From JBHELB01 sp041859045 (GTDB lineage Bacteria > Hydrogenedentota > Hydrogenedentia > Hydrogenedentales > SLHB01): DNA of 64,000 bases. Under the pieces are notes generated by a model. That model worked only from the letters and a program-made list of their open reading frames with translations, was not told the origin of the DNA and searched no databases. Location: NCBI GenBank assembly GCA_041859045.1, contig JBHELB010000006.1:1-64000 (forward strand), given 5' to 3'. Made by a program: the position numbers and the translations under genes. Shown one piece after another: positions 8,350-19,700 of this stretch (its first letter is position 1; the number at the start of each line of letters is the position of its first letter).

Positions 8350-8739
8350 GTGGCCAAGATACTCGCCATTGATGACGATCCCGATATCCTCGAAGCATTA
8401 CGCTTGTATTTGGCGAAGGAAGGTCACGATGTGACCACTGCGCGGAACCGGCGGGATGGCACGCGTGCCGTCGCCAAGACCAACCCGGACTTGGTGATTC
8501 TCGACATCATCCTTGAGCAGCCGGATGACGGTATCACGATGGCACAGGACCTTCGACGCAGGGGATTCACGAATCCCATTCTCATGCTCACCAGCATCAC
8601 GCAGGCGACGGGGCAGAAATACGCGAAAGACCCTGATATTTTGCCTGTGGACGCCTTCTTGGAGAAGCCGGTGCGGCCTGACGTACTGCTGGAACAGATC
8701 AACGCATTGCTTCGGCGCGGAGGCCCGGAACCGTGCTGA
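8350..8739 (+). CDS. Stand-alone response-regulator receiver protein
   Basis: A CheY-like single receiver domain of 129 residues. It has the acidic triad at D8-D10, the phosphoacceptor D52 in LVILDIILEQ, the conserved Thr T81 in MLTSI, and K106 in FLEKP. There is no output domain. Translation probably begins at GTG 8350 (another GTG lies at 8338); the longer upstream frame has no family counterpart. The stop overlaps the start of the hydrogenase gamma subunit by 7 bp, so the receiver is translationally coupled to the hydrogenase and may regulate it or carry a phospho-signal. No cognate histidine kinase is in the window. Confidence 0.88.
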   Translation: MAKILAIDDDPDILEALRLYLAKEGHDVTTARNRRDGTRAVAKTNPDLVILDIILEQPDDGITMAQDLRRRGFTNPILMLTSITQATGQKYAKDPDILPVDAFLEKPVRPDVLLEQINALLRRGGPEPC

Positions 8740-9250
8740 CCACGGAGCAGGAACAGGTACAGATCGACATCGCGCGCTGGGTCGCTCAGTATGGGCGCGG
8801 GCGCTCGAGTCTTCTGCCCATCCTGCAGGAGATTCAAAAGTCCTACACCCGAATCAGCGACCACGCCATGCAAGTCGTGGCGGACATGCTGGGAATTCAC
8901 CCGGTCGAGGTCTACGGCGTCGTGTCGTTCTACAGTTTTTTGGACCACCTTCCCAAGGGTCGCTTTGTGGTCCGGCTCTGCCGCACGATCTCGTGCGACA
9001 TGCAGGGCAAGGACCGCGTGGCCGATCGACTCAAACATGAACTCGGCATCGGCTTTGGCCAGACGACTTCCGACGGCGTATTCACGCTGGAATGGGCGAA
9101 TTGCATCGGGATGTGTGATCAAGGCCCTGCATTATTGGTAAACGAGCGCGTGTTTACGCGCGTCACTCCCGAGAATGTCCCGCAGATAGTCGAGGAACTT
9201 CGCCAACAACTTAGCGCTCAGATTCCCGTCGGCCGCGAGGGACGTCAGCC

Positions 9251-9254
<4 letters not shown>
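8733..9254 (+). CDS. NADH-dependent [FeFe] hydrogenase, NuoE-like subunit
   Basis: This is a thioredoxin-like [2Fe-2S] subunit homologous to NuoE, HydC and HndA. It passes electrons between the flavin subunit and the hydrogenase. The four cluster cysteines are C83 and C88 (CRTISC) and C124 and C128 (CIGMC), in the usual C-x4-C / C-x3-C arrangement. The N-terminal helical region contains MLGIHPVEVYGVVSFYSFL. The length of 173 residues is normal. It starts at GTG inside the receiver gene and ends 4 bp into the NuoF-like gene. Confidence 0.93.
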
Positions 9255-10455
<1,201 letters not shown>

Positions 10456-10459
<4 letters not shown>

Positions 10460-12387
10460 GCACGCAGTATGGCGACGGGATCGATCTTTCCCGCGTCCCG
10501 ACGAGCCAGCGCCGTCACCACGTTGCGTTCGAGCCCGCCCCCGGGACGATTGGCGGATGGGTAACGCTTGAAATCGATGGCATACCGCTCCGCGTTCCGC
10601 TGGGTACGACGATCCTCGAAGCAGCCAAACAAGCCGGCATTCGCATTCCGACGCTTTGTTTTCACGAGGACCTTTGTATTGCGGGAGTCTGCCGGATCTG
10701 CGTCGTCGAAGTGGAAGGACAGCATACGCTTCAAGCGGCCTGCGCTTACCCCATCACCGCGCCGCTCAAAGTCCGCACGCACTCTCGCAAGGTGCGCCAG
10801 GCCCGCCGACACATTATCGATCTTCTTCTCGCGACCCACTACGGCGAATGCTACGCCTGTATTCGCAACAACAACTGCCAGCTTCAAGCGTTGGCCAAGG
10901 AGTACGGGGTCGATTTCTTTCGCTTCGGACATCCCAGCGCGCCGCGCTACGGCGAGGATCGCTCAAGTCCCGCGCTTGTGCGCGATATGAACAAGTGCGT
11001 GTTATGCCGGCGCTGCATTCGCACGTGCATCGACTTTCAGGAAGTGGGCGTGCTCGAAGTGGAAGGCCGCGGAGCGCAGTCCAAGGTAGTGACGTTTATG
11101 GACAAGCCGTTGGCGAATGTGGTGTGCATTTATTGCGGTCAATGCATCAATCGTTGCCCGACCGGCGCACTCCACGCGAACGATCCCACCGATGAGGTCT
11201 GGGCGGCTATCGACGATCCGGACAAGCACGTTGTCGTCCAAACCGCGCCGAGTCCGCGCGCCGGCATTGGCGAATGCTTTGGGCTTGAACCGGGCGTTCC
11301 GTTGACCTATCAGATGAACACGGCGCTGCGCCTTTGCGGGGTCGACAAGGTGTTTGACACCAATTTTGCGGCGGACCTCACGGTGGTCGAGGAGAGCACC
11401 GAGCTTCTGTTGCGTCTGCGGCGTGCACTGACGGAAAACGATCGCAGCGTAGCCTTGCCGCAATTCACAAGTTGTTCTCCGGGATGGGTGAAGTTTCTCG
11501 AGCACTTTTACCCAGAGTACATCCCCAATCTCTCAACCGCGAAGAGTCCGCAGCAGATGTTTGGCGCAGTCATCAAGACGTTCTACGCGCAGTATATGAA
11601 CATTGCCCCGGACCGTATCGTTACTGTCGCGCTGATGCCGTGCGCGGCGAAAAAATTCGAGTGCAATCGCCCAGAAATGCGAGCGAGCGGCTTCAAAGAC
11701 ATCGACTATGGGCTGACCACGCGGGAACTCGCGAAAATGATCAGCGAAGCCGGAATCGATCTTCCCCATATGCCGAAGTCCGATTTTGACGATCCGTTTG
11801 GCACGGCGACAGGCTCAGGCGTTATCTTTGGCGCTACCGGCGGGGTGATGGAAGCGGTGCTGCGGTCCGTAATCGAGATAGTTTGCGGTATTCACGTCGA
11901 AGACCTCTACGCGCACGCCGATATCGTGCCGTTACGAGGTTTCGATGGCATCAAATACGCCGAGGTTTCTATACGAGACGTCGGCCCCGTTCCGGAATTG
12001 TTGAAGCATGTCCTATCCGATTGGAGCTGGCTGAAGGGAACCACGCTCAAGGTTGCTGTGTGTCACGGCACGGCCAACGCCAAGCGAGTGATGGAGGACA
12101 TAAAGCGCGGCGGGAAATTCAGCGAATGTCATTTCATAGAGTTCATGGCGTGTCCTGGGGGATGTCTGGGCGGGGGCGGACAACCCATTCCCACAAGTCC
12201 GGCCATCCGCGCTGCGCGCGCCAAGGCGATCTACTCCGAGGATTCGGCCAGTGCCGTGCGGAAGTCGCACGAGAATCCCGCGCTGCTTCGTCTTTACCGC
12301 GAGTTCCTTACCGACGGACCGTGCGGCGAGAGAAGTCATGCGCTTCTGCACACCGACTATGTGTCGCGTGGGAAATATATTCTCTAA
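10456..12387 (+). CDS. [FeFe] hydrogenase catalytic subunit (HndD/HydA-like)
   Basis: The 643-residue subunit makes or consumes H2 at an H-cluster. In order, it has a plant-type [2Fe-2S] domain (about residues 35-110, LCFHEDLCIAGVCRIC), a His-Cys3 [4Fe-4S] site (H..ECYACIRNNNC), two ferredoxin [4Fe-4S] sites (CVLCRRCIRTC and CIYCGQCINRCP), and the H-cluster domain. L2 is MPCAAKKFE near residue 394 and L3 is FMACPGGCLGGGGQP near residue 563. L1 reads TSCSPGW near residue 337 instead of the textbook TSCCPGW. The end contains SHALLHTDY, typical of the small-subunit-like tail. It is the last gene of the coupled operon. The HydE/F/G maturases are not in this window. A weak stem-T run follows the stop. 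Confidence 0.95.
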
Positions 12388-12483
12388 CGCGTTTTGCGTT
12401 TTTCCCGACGGCCCGCTGCTTGCGGTTGCAGGCGCGTTATGCCAGACTCGCCCCAGGGTATCGCCCTGGGAGAGAATGCTGGC

Positions 12484-13563
12484 GTGAAGGTGGGGATCAA
12501 TAGCCTTTTTCTGATACCGCGTGAGGTGGGCGGAGTGGAGGTCCATCTGCGCGGGCTGCTGTCTGAACTTCGGCGCGCTGCGCCATCGCTCGAACTCATT
12601 GTTTTCACCAACAGCGAGAATCATGACAGTTTTCAGGACTATTCGCGCGTTCGGATTGGGGTGCGTGCGGTGAGCCGCCCGCGCCGTATTTGGGCCGAGC
12701 AGTTTTCACTGCCCCGGGCCGCGCGGGCGACGGGGATCGACCTGCTTTATTCGCCGGGGTACACTGCGCCGTTGCGTATGCGTTGCGCTCAAGTCGTTAC
12801 GATCTACGACACACAGTTTCTCGATTTTCCGGCGGATTTCTCCTGGGTTCAGCGGCAGGCGCACCGAGTGTTGGTGGGGGGGGCGGCGCGCGTGGCCGAC
12901 GCGATCACGACGATATCCATGTTTTCCGCCGATCGGATCCACGAGAATCTGGGCGTTCCTCGCGATCACATTTTTGTGGCCCCCTCGGGGTTGTCAGGAA
13001 GTTTCGCGGAACCACATGCCTGCGCACAGGAGCGCCCGTTTCTGCTCTACGTCGCAAACACGTATCCGCACAAGAATGCGGCGCGGCTGGTCGAGGCATT
13101 TGCCCGTATTGCCGACCGCATTCCGCACACGCTTGTGATTGTCGGTCAACCGCGTGAGGGCGAACCTCCAGCGCATCCTCGTGTGCGCCGTCTTTACTAT
13201 ATTGAACAAGCCGAACTAATCGGCCTTTACCAAAACGCGGATTTGCTGGTTTTCCCGTCGCTCTATGAAGGCTTTGGACGTCCTGTGCTTGAGGCGATGG
13301 AAGCGGGTACGCGCGTCATTGCGGCGGGCGCAGGAGCAGTTCCTGAGATCGGAGGCGATGCCGCCACGTATTTCGACGGCACGCGCACGGAGGCGATCGC
13401 GGAGGCGATCGTCGAGGCGTTGGCAGAGCCGGAGGACGTGCGCGCGCGATACCTTGCCGCGGGGCGCGCGCAAGCCGCGCGTTACGATTGGGTGGCTGGC
13501 GCTCAGAATACGTTGACCGCGTTCACGTATGCGCTTGCGCGACATACGCATCGGAAAACGTAG
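12484..13563 (+). CDS. Glycosyltransferase, GT4-type
   Basis: A GT-B glycosyltransferase. The acceptor domain starts VKVGINSLFLIPREVGGVEVHLRGLL. The donor domain contains FLLYVANTYPHKNAARLVEAF, and the hallmark VFPSLYEGFGRPVLEAMEAG carries the EGFG and E-x7-E region. The open frame reaches back to 12394. I chose GTG 12484 because it directly precedes the first strand and has GGGAGAG about 10 bp upstream; ATG 12439 is the alternative. It follows the hydrogenase by about 100 bp but has no obvious functional link to it. Confidence 0.9.
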   Translation: MKVGINSLFLIPREVGGVEVHLRGLLSELRRAAPSLELIVFTNSENHDSFQDYSRVRIGVRAVSRPRRIWAEQFSLPRAARATGIDLLYSPGYTAPLRMRCAQVVTIYDTQFLDFPADFSWVQRQAHRVLVGGAARVADAITTISMFSADRIHENLGVPRDHIFVAPSGLSGSFAEPHACAQERPFLLYVANTYPHKNAARLVEAFARIADRIPHTLVIVGQPREGEPPAHPRVRRLYYIEQAELIGLYQNADLLVFPSLYEGFGRPVLEAMEAGTRVIAAGAGAVPEIGGDAATYFDGTRTEAIAEAIVEALAEPEDVRARYLAAGRAQAARYDWVAGAQNTLTAFTYALARHTHRKT

Positions 13564-13573
13564 CGGGAGCGGC

Positions 13574-16500
13574 TTAGCCCTCCGGTTCCGTCTCGGATTT
13601 TGCGGCGGCGATCCGCGCGCTTGGCGACAGTGACGCGAGGTCGGAAAGGAACCGTGAAAACCATCTCCCGGCATCGTCGATCATCGTGTAGAACAGCGGT
13701 ACGACGAGCAAGGTCAGCAAAGTGCCGGTGATGAGCCCGCCAATCAACGCGCGCCCCATGCTGTTGAAGGAAACCTCTCCGCCCATGGCCTGGCGGGTGG
13801 CCATAGGAAGGCAGCCGAGGATGGTGGTTAATGCGGTCATCATGACAGGCCGGAAGCGATCCTTGCTGGCTTGGATCACCGCGGCGCTGCGGTCCGCGCC
13901 GCCCAAACGAAGTTGGTTGATGTGGTCAACGATCACGATTCCGTTTTTCACCACAACGCCAATGAGTAAAATCACGCCGATATACGCGATGGTATCCATC
14001 GGAGTCGACGTGAAATACATCGCCCACACCACGCCAATAAACGCCAGGGGCACCGTGGTCAGAATCGACAGCGGCAACACGCACGATTCGAAGAGCGCGG
14101 CCATTACGATGTAGATCAGAATAATCGCCAATCCGATCGCCATCACGAAGTTGCTGAGGTTCGTGCGCATTTCCTCGAACTCATTGCCCATTGTCAGCTC
14201 GTAACCGCGAGGCAGGTTCATTGCGTTGGACATCCGCTCAATCCGCGCCTGGACGGCGCGCAAGTCTTGTCCCATCACCTTGGCGCGAATCGTCACCACG
14301 TTCTTTCCGTTCTCGCGGCGAATATCCTGCGGACTAAGCGCGCGCTCCAGGGTAACAAGATTCTTGAGCGGCACGAGCCCGCCCGAGGAGGAAAGAATGG
14401 CGACATTCTCAAGATTGCCCACGGAAGTGCGATCCTCTTCGCGGAATTGGGCCCAGACCGGGATTTCCCGTCCTTCGCGTTTCATATACGGCAGCCGCAC
14501 CCCGCGCAGCGCGAAGTCCACCGTGCGCGCAATCACCAGCGCCGAGGCCCCCTCGGCCTGGGCCAAAGTGTTGTCCACGCGAATCGCCATTTCGTCGCGC
14601 GCGCGTTCAACGTCGGTTTTTACCTCTGAAATGCCGGGGATGGTTTCCATCAGGCCTTTCACCCGCTGCGACAGTTGATCAAGCTCGTGTACGTTGTCGC
14701 CCCGCAATTGCAGTGAAATTCCTCGGCTCTGACTCTCACCCGCCTCCGCCACCTCGAATTCAAGCAACATTCCAGGGACGCGCTCGGGAAGGAGCGCGCG
14801 CAGCGATTCGGAGACTTGGGTAGTCGGCATGGGCTCGGGCGTTCCCTCTGGGCTGTCCTCGGGGCGCTCTAGATAGATTCTGAAATGTCCTTGTTCCGAC
14901 GTGAAATCGGTCAAGACGCTGCGGATGCCCAGCCGTTCGCGGTGGGCGTCGATGACTGCGCCCACGCGCTTCATGCGATCGCGCGCCATGGCAAGGTCGA
15001 AACCTTGGTCGAATTTCGCCGTGATATCCACTTCGCGCGAATCCACCATGGGCATGCGCCGCGTGCCAATTTCACGTCCGGGCCCAAAGGCGGTTACGAG
15101 CACCAAGAGAACGATCACCAGTAATGCGGCCAAGCGCCAGCGCGCGGTGAACCCCACGGCGCGGCCGAAATAGAGCATAAATCCCTGGTGTGGGTGTAGC
15201 GGAGAGTCCACTGCGGCGCGTAGAAGCGCCCCGATGACCGGGGCCTGCAGCAGCGCGTGTACAGCGGGGTATTCCTTGAACGGACGCAGGGGACGCATGC
15301 GGCTTGCCGCGAGGGGGATTAACGTCAACGCAACCACCAGACTTGCCAGTTGCGATACCGTTAGCGGAACGGCGAACTGGCGCATATAGGTCGACATTTC
15401 GCCGGTTTGCATGTAGAAGATCGGGATAAAGACCACGATAGTGGTGAGAGTCGACGCGACGACCGCCATGGCGACTTCGTTCGCCCCTTTGCTGGCGCTT
15501 TCGACCGGGCCGAGGCCCAAATGCTGATGGCGGTAAATATTCTCAATGACCACAATGCTGTCGTCGACGAGACTGCCGATCCCGATCATCAGCGAAATCA
15601 TGGTGACAACATTAAGTGTCATCCCCGAGAAGTAAAGACAGACCAGAGCCACGAGGATCGATGTCGGGATCGCCACTGTCACAATAAGCGTTGGGCGCAC
15701 ACGGCGAAGAAACAAAAAAAGCACCACTACGGCGAGAAGCGCGCCTTCCTTGCCTGCGGTCATCAGGCTGTCCAGCGCGGAGAGAATCATCTTGCTTTGA
15801 TCGAAGAAGACAAAGAGCTTTGCGCCGCGAAAGGCCGGTTCCGCCATCAATGCGTTTAGCTCTGTTTGGACTTTTTTGCAGACGTCAATCGTATTCGCTT
15901 CGGATTCCTTGCGGACGATCACGAATGCGCCGCCGCGGCCATCAATCCAGAACTCGAAGTTTTCGTCGCGCGGTTTCTCCTCCACCCTTGCCACGTCGCG
16001 CAGGTAGAGGCCGTTTCCGATCGGCAGTTCCTCGAGGTCCGATGGCTTTCTCGCTTCGTCAAGGACGCGGACGTAGTACTTCGTCTGTCCTTCGATCAAT
16101 TCGCCCACAGAAACGTTGAGGTTGCTCGCCTGGAGTTTGTTGATAAGCGAGTAGAATCCCACGTTTAACGAGCGCAGTTTGTCCTGATCGAACTCGATCA
16201 AGACCTGACGCTCGAAACGTCCGAATACCTGCGCTTCGGCCACGCCATCCACACGCATCACGCGGGGCTGGATAATCGTGCGCGCCAAGCGCCCCAACTC
16301 CTCATCATCGCCCTCTCGATAGATCGAAAACACCATGACGGGGAGCGAATTCGCGCTATACCTGCGAATGAAAACCTGGTCCGCCGTGGAGGGAAGCGTC
16401 AGCTTGAGGCGGTCGATGCGGTCGCGAATGTCCGCCGTCGCTAGCGCCATGTCCGCTTCCCAATCGAAGCGCAGTCGCAGCGAACAGCCTTCGGAATTCG

Positions 16501-16756
16501 AGGTGGATGAAATGCTGCGCACGTGCGGGATCGTGCGGAATTCGCCCTCCGCGGGAATGGCGATTTCGTTTTGCACTTGGTCGGGCGTCGCGCCGGGATA
16601 CGGAATCATCACCATTACAAACGGCATATCCATGCGCGGGATGAATTCAACCGGTATCCGTTGCCACGAAATAAGGCCGAGTCCGATCACCGTCACGCTG
16701 AGCATGATCACGGTGATCGGCATGCGGATGGCCAATGCCGGAAGCGAACGCCTCAT
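13574..16756 (-). CDS. RND-family efflux transporter, inner-membrane subunit (second)
   Basis: A 1060-residue AcrB/MdtC-like proton-driven pump of the inner membrane. It has the RND duplication: TM1, a large periplasmic loop, TM2-6, TM7, a second loop and TM8-12. The proton-relay aspartates are in GIGSLVDDSIVVIENIYRH (TM4). The second half contains PLSILTTVPLAFIGVVWAM and GVVVKNGIVIVDHINQLR. Its start overlaps the stop of the upstream RND gene by 4 bp. Two RND genes in tandem with one adaptor resemble the MdtABC arrangement, where the two subunits form a heterotrimer. No TolC-type outer-membrane gene is adjacent. Substrate unknown. Confidence 0.94.
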   Translation of the reverse strand: MRRSLPALAIRMPITVIMLSVTVIGLGLISWQRIPVEFIPRMDMPFVMVMIPYPGATPDQVQNEIAIPAEGEFRTIPHVRSISSTSNSEGCSLRLRFDWEADMALATADIRDRIDRLKLTLPSTADQVFIRRYSANSLPVMVFSIYREGDDEELGRLARTIIQPRVMRVDGVAEAQVFGRFERQVLIEFDQDKLRSLNVGFYSLINKLQASNLNVSVGELIEGQTKYYVRVLDEARKPSDLEELPIGNGLYLRDVARVEEKPRDENFEFWIDGRGGAFVIVRKESEANTIDVCKKVQTELNALMAEPAFRGAKLFVFFDQSKMILSALDSLMTAGKEGALLAVVVLFLFLRRVRPTLIVTVAIPTSILVALVCLYFSGMTLNVVTMISLMIGIGSLVDDSIVVIENIYRHQHLGLGPVESASKGANEVAMAVVASTLTTIVVFIPIFYMQTGEMSTYMRQFAVPLTVSQLASLVVALTLIPLAASRMRPLRPFKEYPAVHALLQAPVIGALLRAAVDSPLHPHQGFMLYFGRAVGFTARWRLAALLVIVLLVLVTAFGPGREIGTRRMPMVDSREVDITAKFDQGFDLAMARDRMKRVGAVIDAHRERLGIRSVLTDFTSEQGHFRIYLERPEDSPEGTPEPMPTTQVSESLRALLPERVPGMLLEFEVAEAGESQSRGISLQLRGDNVHELDQLSQRVKGLMETIPGISEVKTDVERARDEMAIRVDNTLAQAEGASALVIARTVDFALRGVRLPYMKREGREIPVWAQFREEDRTSVGNLENVAILSSSGGLVPLKNLVTLERALSPQDIRRENGKNVVTIRAKVMGQDLRAVQARIERMSNAMNLPRGYELTMGNEFEEMRTNLSNFVMAIGLAIILIYIVMAALFESCVLPLSILTTVPLAFIGVVWAMYFTSTPMDTIAYIGVILLIGVVVKNGIVIVDHINQLRLGGADRSAAVIQASKDRFRPVMMTALTTILGCLPMATRQAMGGEVSFNSMGRALIGGLITGTLLTLLVVPLFYTMIDDAGRWFSRFLSDLASLSPSARIAAAKSETEPEG

Positions 16757-19700
16757 TTCTTATCCCGCCCGCCGAAGAGGTTGTAGACGATGGGGATGAA
16801 CACCAGCGTCAGTAAGGTGGAGGAGGTCAGTCCCGCGATCACGGTGATTGCGAGCGGGCTTCGCACCTCCGCGCCTTCGCCCTTGGTCATAGCCATTGGA
16901 ATAAGGCCCAGGACTGTCGTGAGCGTGGTCATCAGGATCGGACGCAGGCGCACCTTTCCGGCCAACACCAACGCGTCCACCTTGCTCATGCCGCGGTGTC
17001 GCAATCGGTTCACGTAGTCGATCAGCACGATGGCGTTGTTGACCACGATACCCGCCAACATGATGCCGCCGATAAAGACCATGATGCTCAGGCGCACATG
17101 AAGCGCCTCAAGCGAGTACACCACGCCGATGAACGCCAGCGGAATGCTGAACATGATCAGCGCGGGATGGATCAGCGACTCAAACTGACACGCCATCACG
17201 ACGTAGACCAGGAACATCGCCAGCAACAGTGCGAACTTTAGGCTCTGATATGACACCTGGAGTTCGCGGTTCTGTCCGCCGAGCACGAAGAAGTAGTCGT
17301 CCGGCTTTTCGATGGACGCAACGCGCGCCTCGATATCGCGCGACACCGCGCCGAGGTCGCGCCCCTCGACGTTGGCGGTCACCACGGCGACCTGGCGTTG
17401 ATCCACACGACGAACCTCGCTCGGGCCTTCCTTGCGCTCGATACGAGCCACGGCGGAGAGGGGCAGCGGCGGGTGTCCGTCGGTGACGGAGAGGGATTCG
17501 AGATCCAGCAGACTCTGCATGCGTTTCCGTTCGGAGCGCACGCGCATGTCGATCTTGTTTCCACTATCGCTGAAGCGCGTGGCGACGTCACCCTGCACCT
17601 CCGTGCGTAAGCGTTGCGCCACCTGCTCGGGCTGAATTCCGTGAGAGGCAAGCTTGTCGCGGTCAAGCACGATGATGATCTCGGGGTAGCCTTTACGAAT
17701 GTTCAGTTCGGCATCTTTGACGCCCGAGACCTGTTTCACGACATCGAGCGCGCGTTGCCCCACCTTGGCCAACACCTCTCCATCGTCGCCCCGCAGTTGC
17801 AGCTCGACCGCGGTTTTGAAGGAGAAAAGGGCCGGCAGCGAGAAGGTGATTTTGTCCGTTGTGTCGGCGGAGATTCGTTCGCGCAGCGTCTCGATGATCT
17901 CGTCTTGGCGGAGCACGTTCTTCGACGGATCGCGCAGGATAATGTTGAACTCGGCGACATTTTCGCCGCGGCTTCCCGAGGCCTTCCGTCCGCTAAGCCC
18001 GACCTGAACCGCGCACGTTTCCACCACGTCCGAGAGTTCCGCGATGCGCTTTTCGATAAGCTGCGCCCGGCGCTCGGTTTCTTCCAGGCGCGTTCCTGGC
18101 GGGGCGTCGAGCCGGATCGAAAACTCTCCCTGCTTCATCGGCGGGATCAGCTCTTGACCGAGGTGCGGCACGCGCGAGGCCGAGTGGGCCGCGAGCAATA
18201 CTCCGAGAAGCAGAATCACCGGCCCGTACGGCATCAGCCGCCGCAATCCCACCGCATACGCGTCGCGAAATGCATTAAACGATTTTTCAAAAAGCGTCAA
18301 GGGAATCCAAAACACTATCTTTAGGAACTTATAGGACAGTACGGCTGCCGCGACACCCACCAGCGCCGCGACGAATGCGAGACTCCCCAAGATGCCTCCG
18401 CCCAGCAACAGTCCGACGTGCATGGCAAACAGGACCAACAGAATGGGGCTGGCGATAAACGCAAATACCCGTGCCCACACCCCTGGCGCACGCTCCTCGG
18501 TGGTCGTCGCGCGGCCCACGGCACGAAGCACGGGGCGCATGTTTAACGTCCACGCCTCGCGCACGGCGTTCAGGAAATAGCGCGGGGCAGCGGGTATCAC
18601 GCCGAGCAGTGCGCGCCCGCGCGAACGGCCGTTCTTGTCGCGCTGTTCACGGTACGCGCGCAGCATCCAAACAGCGTGTTGAGTCTTGGTGAACTCGCCG
18701 ACTTGCCGCGAGGCCACCATCGGCACAAGAAACATGGCCGCGAGGAGCGAGGCAAGCAACGAGAAGGTTACCGTCAACGCCTGGTCGCGGAAGAGTTGTC
18801 CCGCCACGCCCTCGATAAACGCGATGGGGAAAAACACGGCGACCGTGGTGAGCGTCGAAGAGATTACGGCCGCAGCGACTTCGCGCGTCCCGCGATCCGC
18901 GGCATCGACGGCGCCGTCGCCCTCCTCGCGACAACGAAAGATGCTTTCGAGCACAACGATCGAGTCGTCGACCATGCGCCCGACGCCCAGCGCTAGGCCG
19001 CCGAGCGACATGATGTTGAGCGAAATCCCCATTGCGAACATGGGGATGAAGGACGCCACGATGGAGATAGGAATTGACACGCCAATCAGCGCCGTGCTGC
19101 GCAGGTCGCGCAGGAAGAAATAGAGAATCGCCAGGGCAAGAATACCGCCATCGACGGCGGCGTCTTTTACTTCTTTGATCGATGCGTTGATGAAGCGCGA
19201 CTGATCGCTGATCATCACCACCTGCGCGTCCTTGTCCAGCCGCGCACGAATGGTCTGCGCCAGTTCCGTCAAGAGCGCCTGCGAGTCTTCCTTAGGCTTC
19301 CCGCCGTTGCGCGCCGTTTGCATCGCGGTTTGAACTCGCCTCGAGACTTTTTCGATAAACGTCCGTTCGCGTGGAAAGTTGAAGGCATCCTTCAGCAGAT
19401 TGCAGACGGCGACGATGTTCGCGTCGCCTTCCTTGTATACGTCGATTTCGACCGCTTCACGGCCATTGATCCGCACGACGGTGTCGCGATCTTTCTGTCC
19501 GCGCGTGACATTTGCCACTTCGCTGAGGCGTACAGGCCGCGAGGTGTCCTTCTGGCCGGAAAGCGCGGCGGCGGCGCTGAGATCGCCTAGCCCATTCAAC
19601 GTGCGCCCACCCGTGACGCCCACCACCGTCTGTTTAATCTCTTCAAGATCGTCAAACTCGTTCAACGTGCGAACGAGATACTCGGTCTTGCCTTCCTTGA

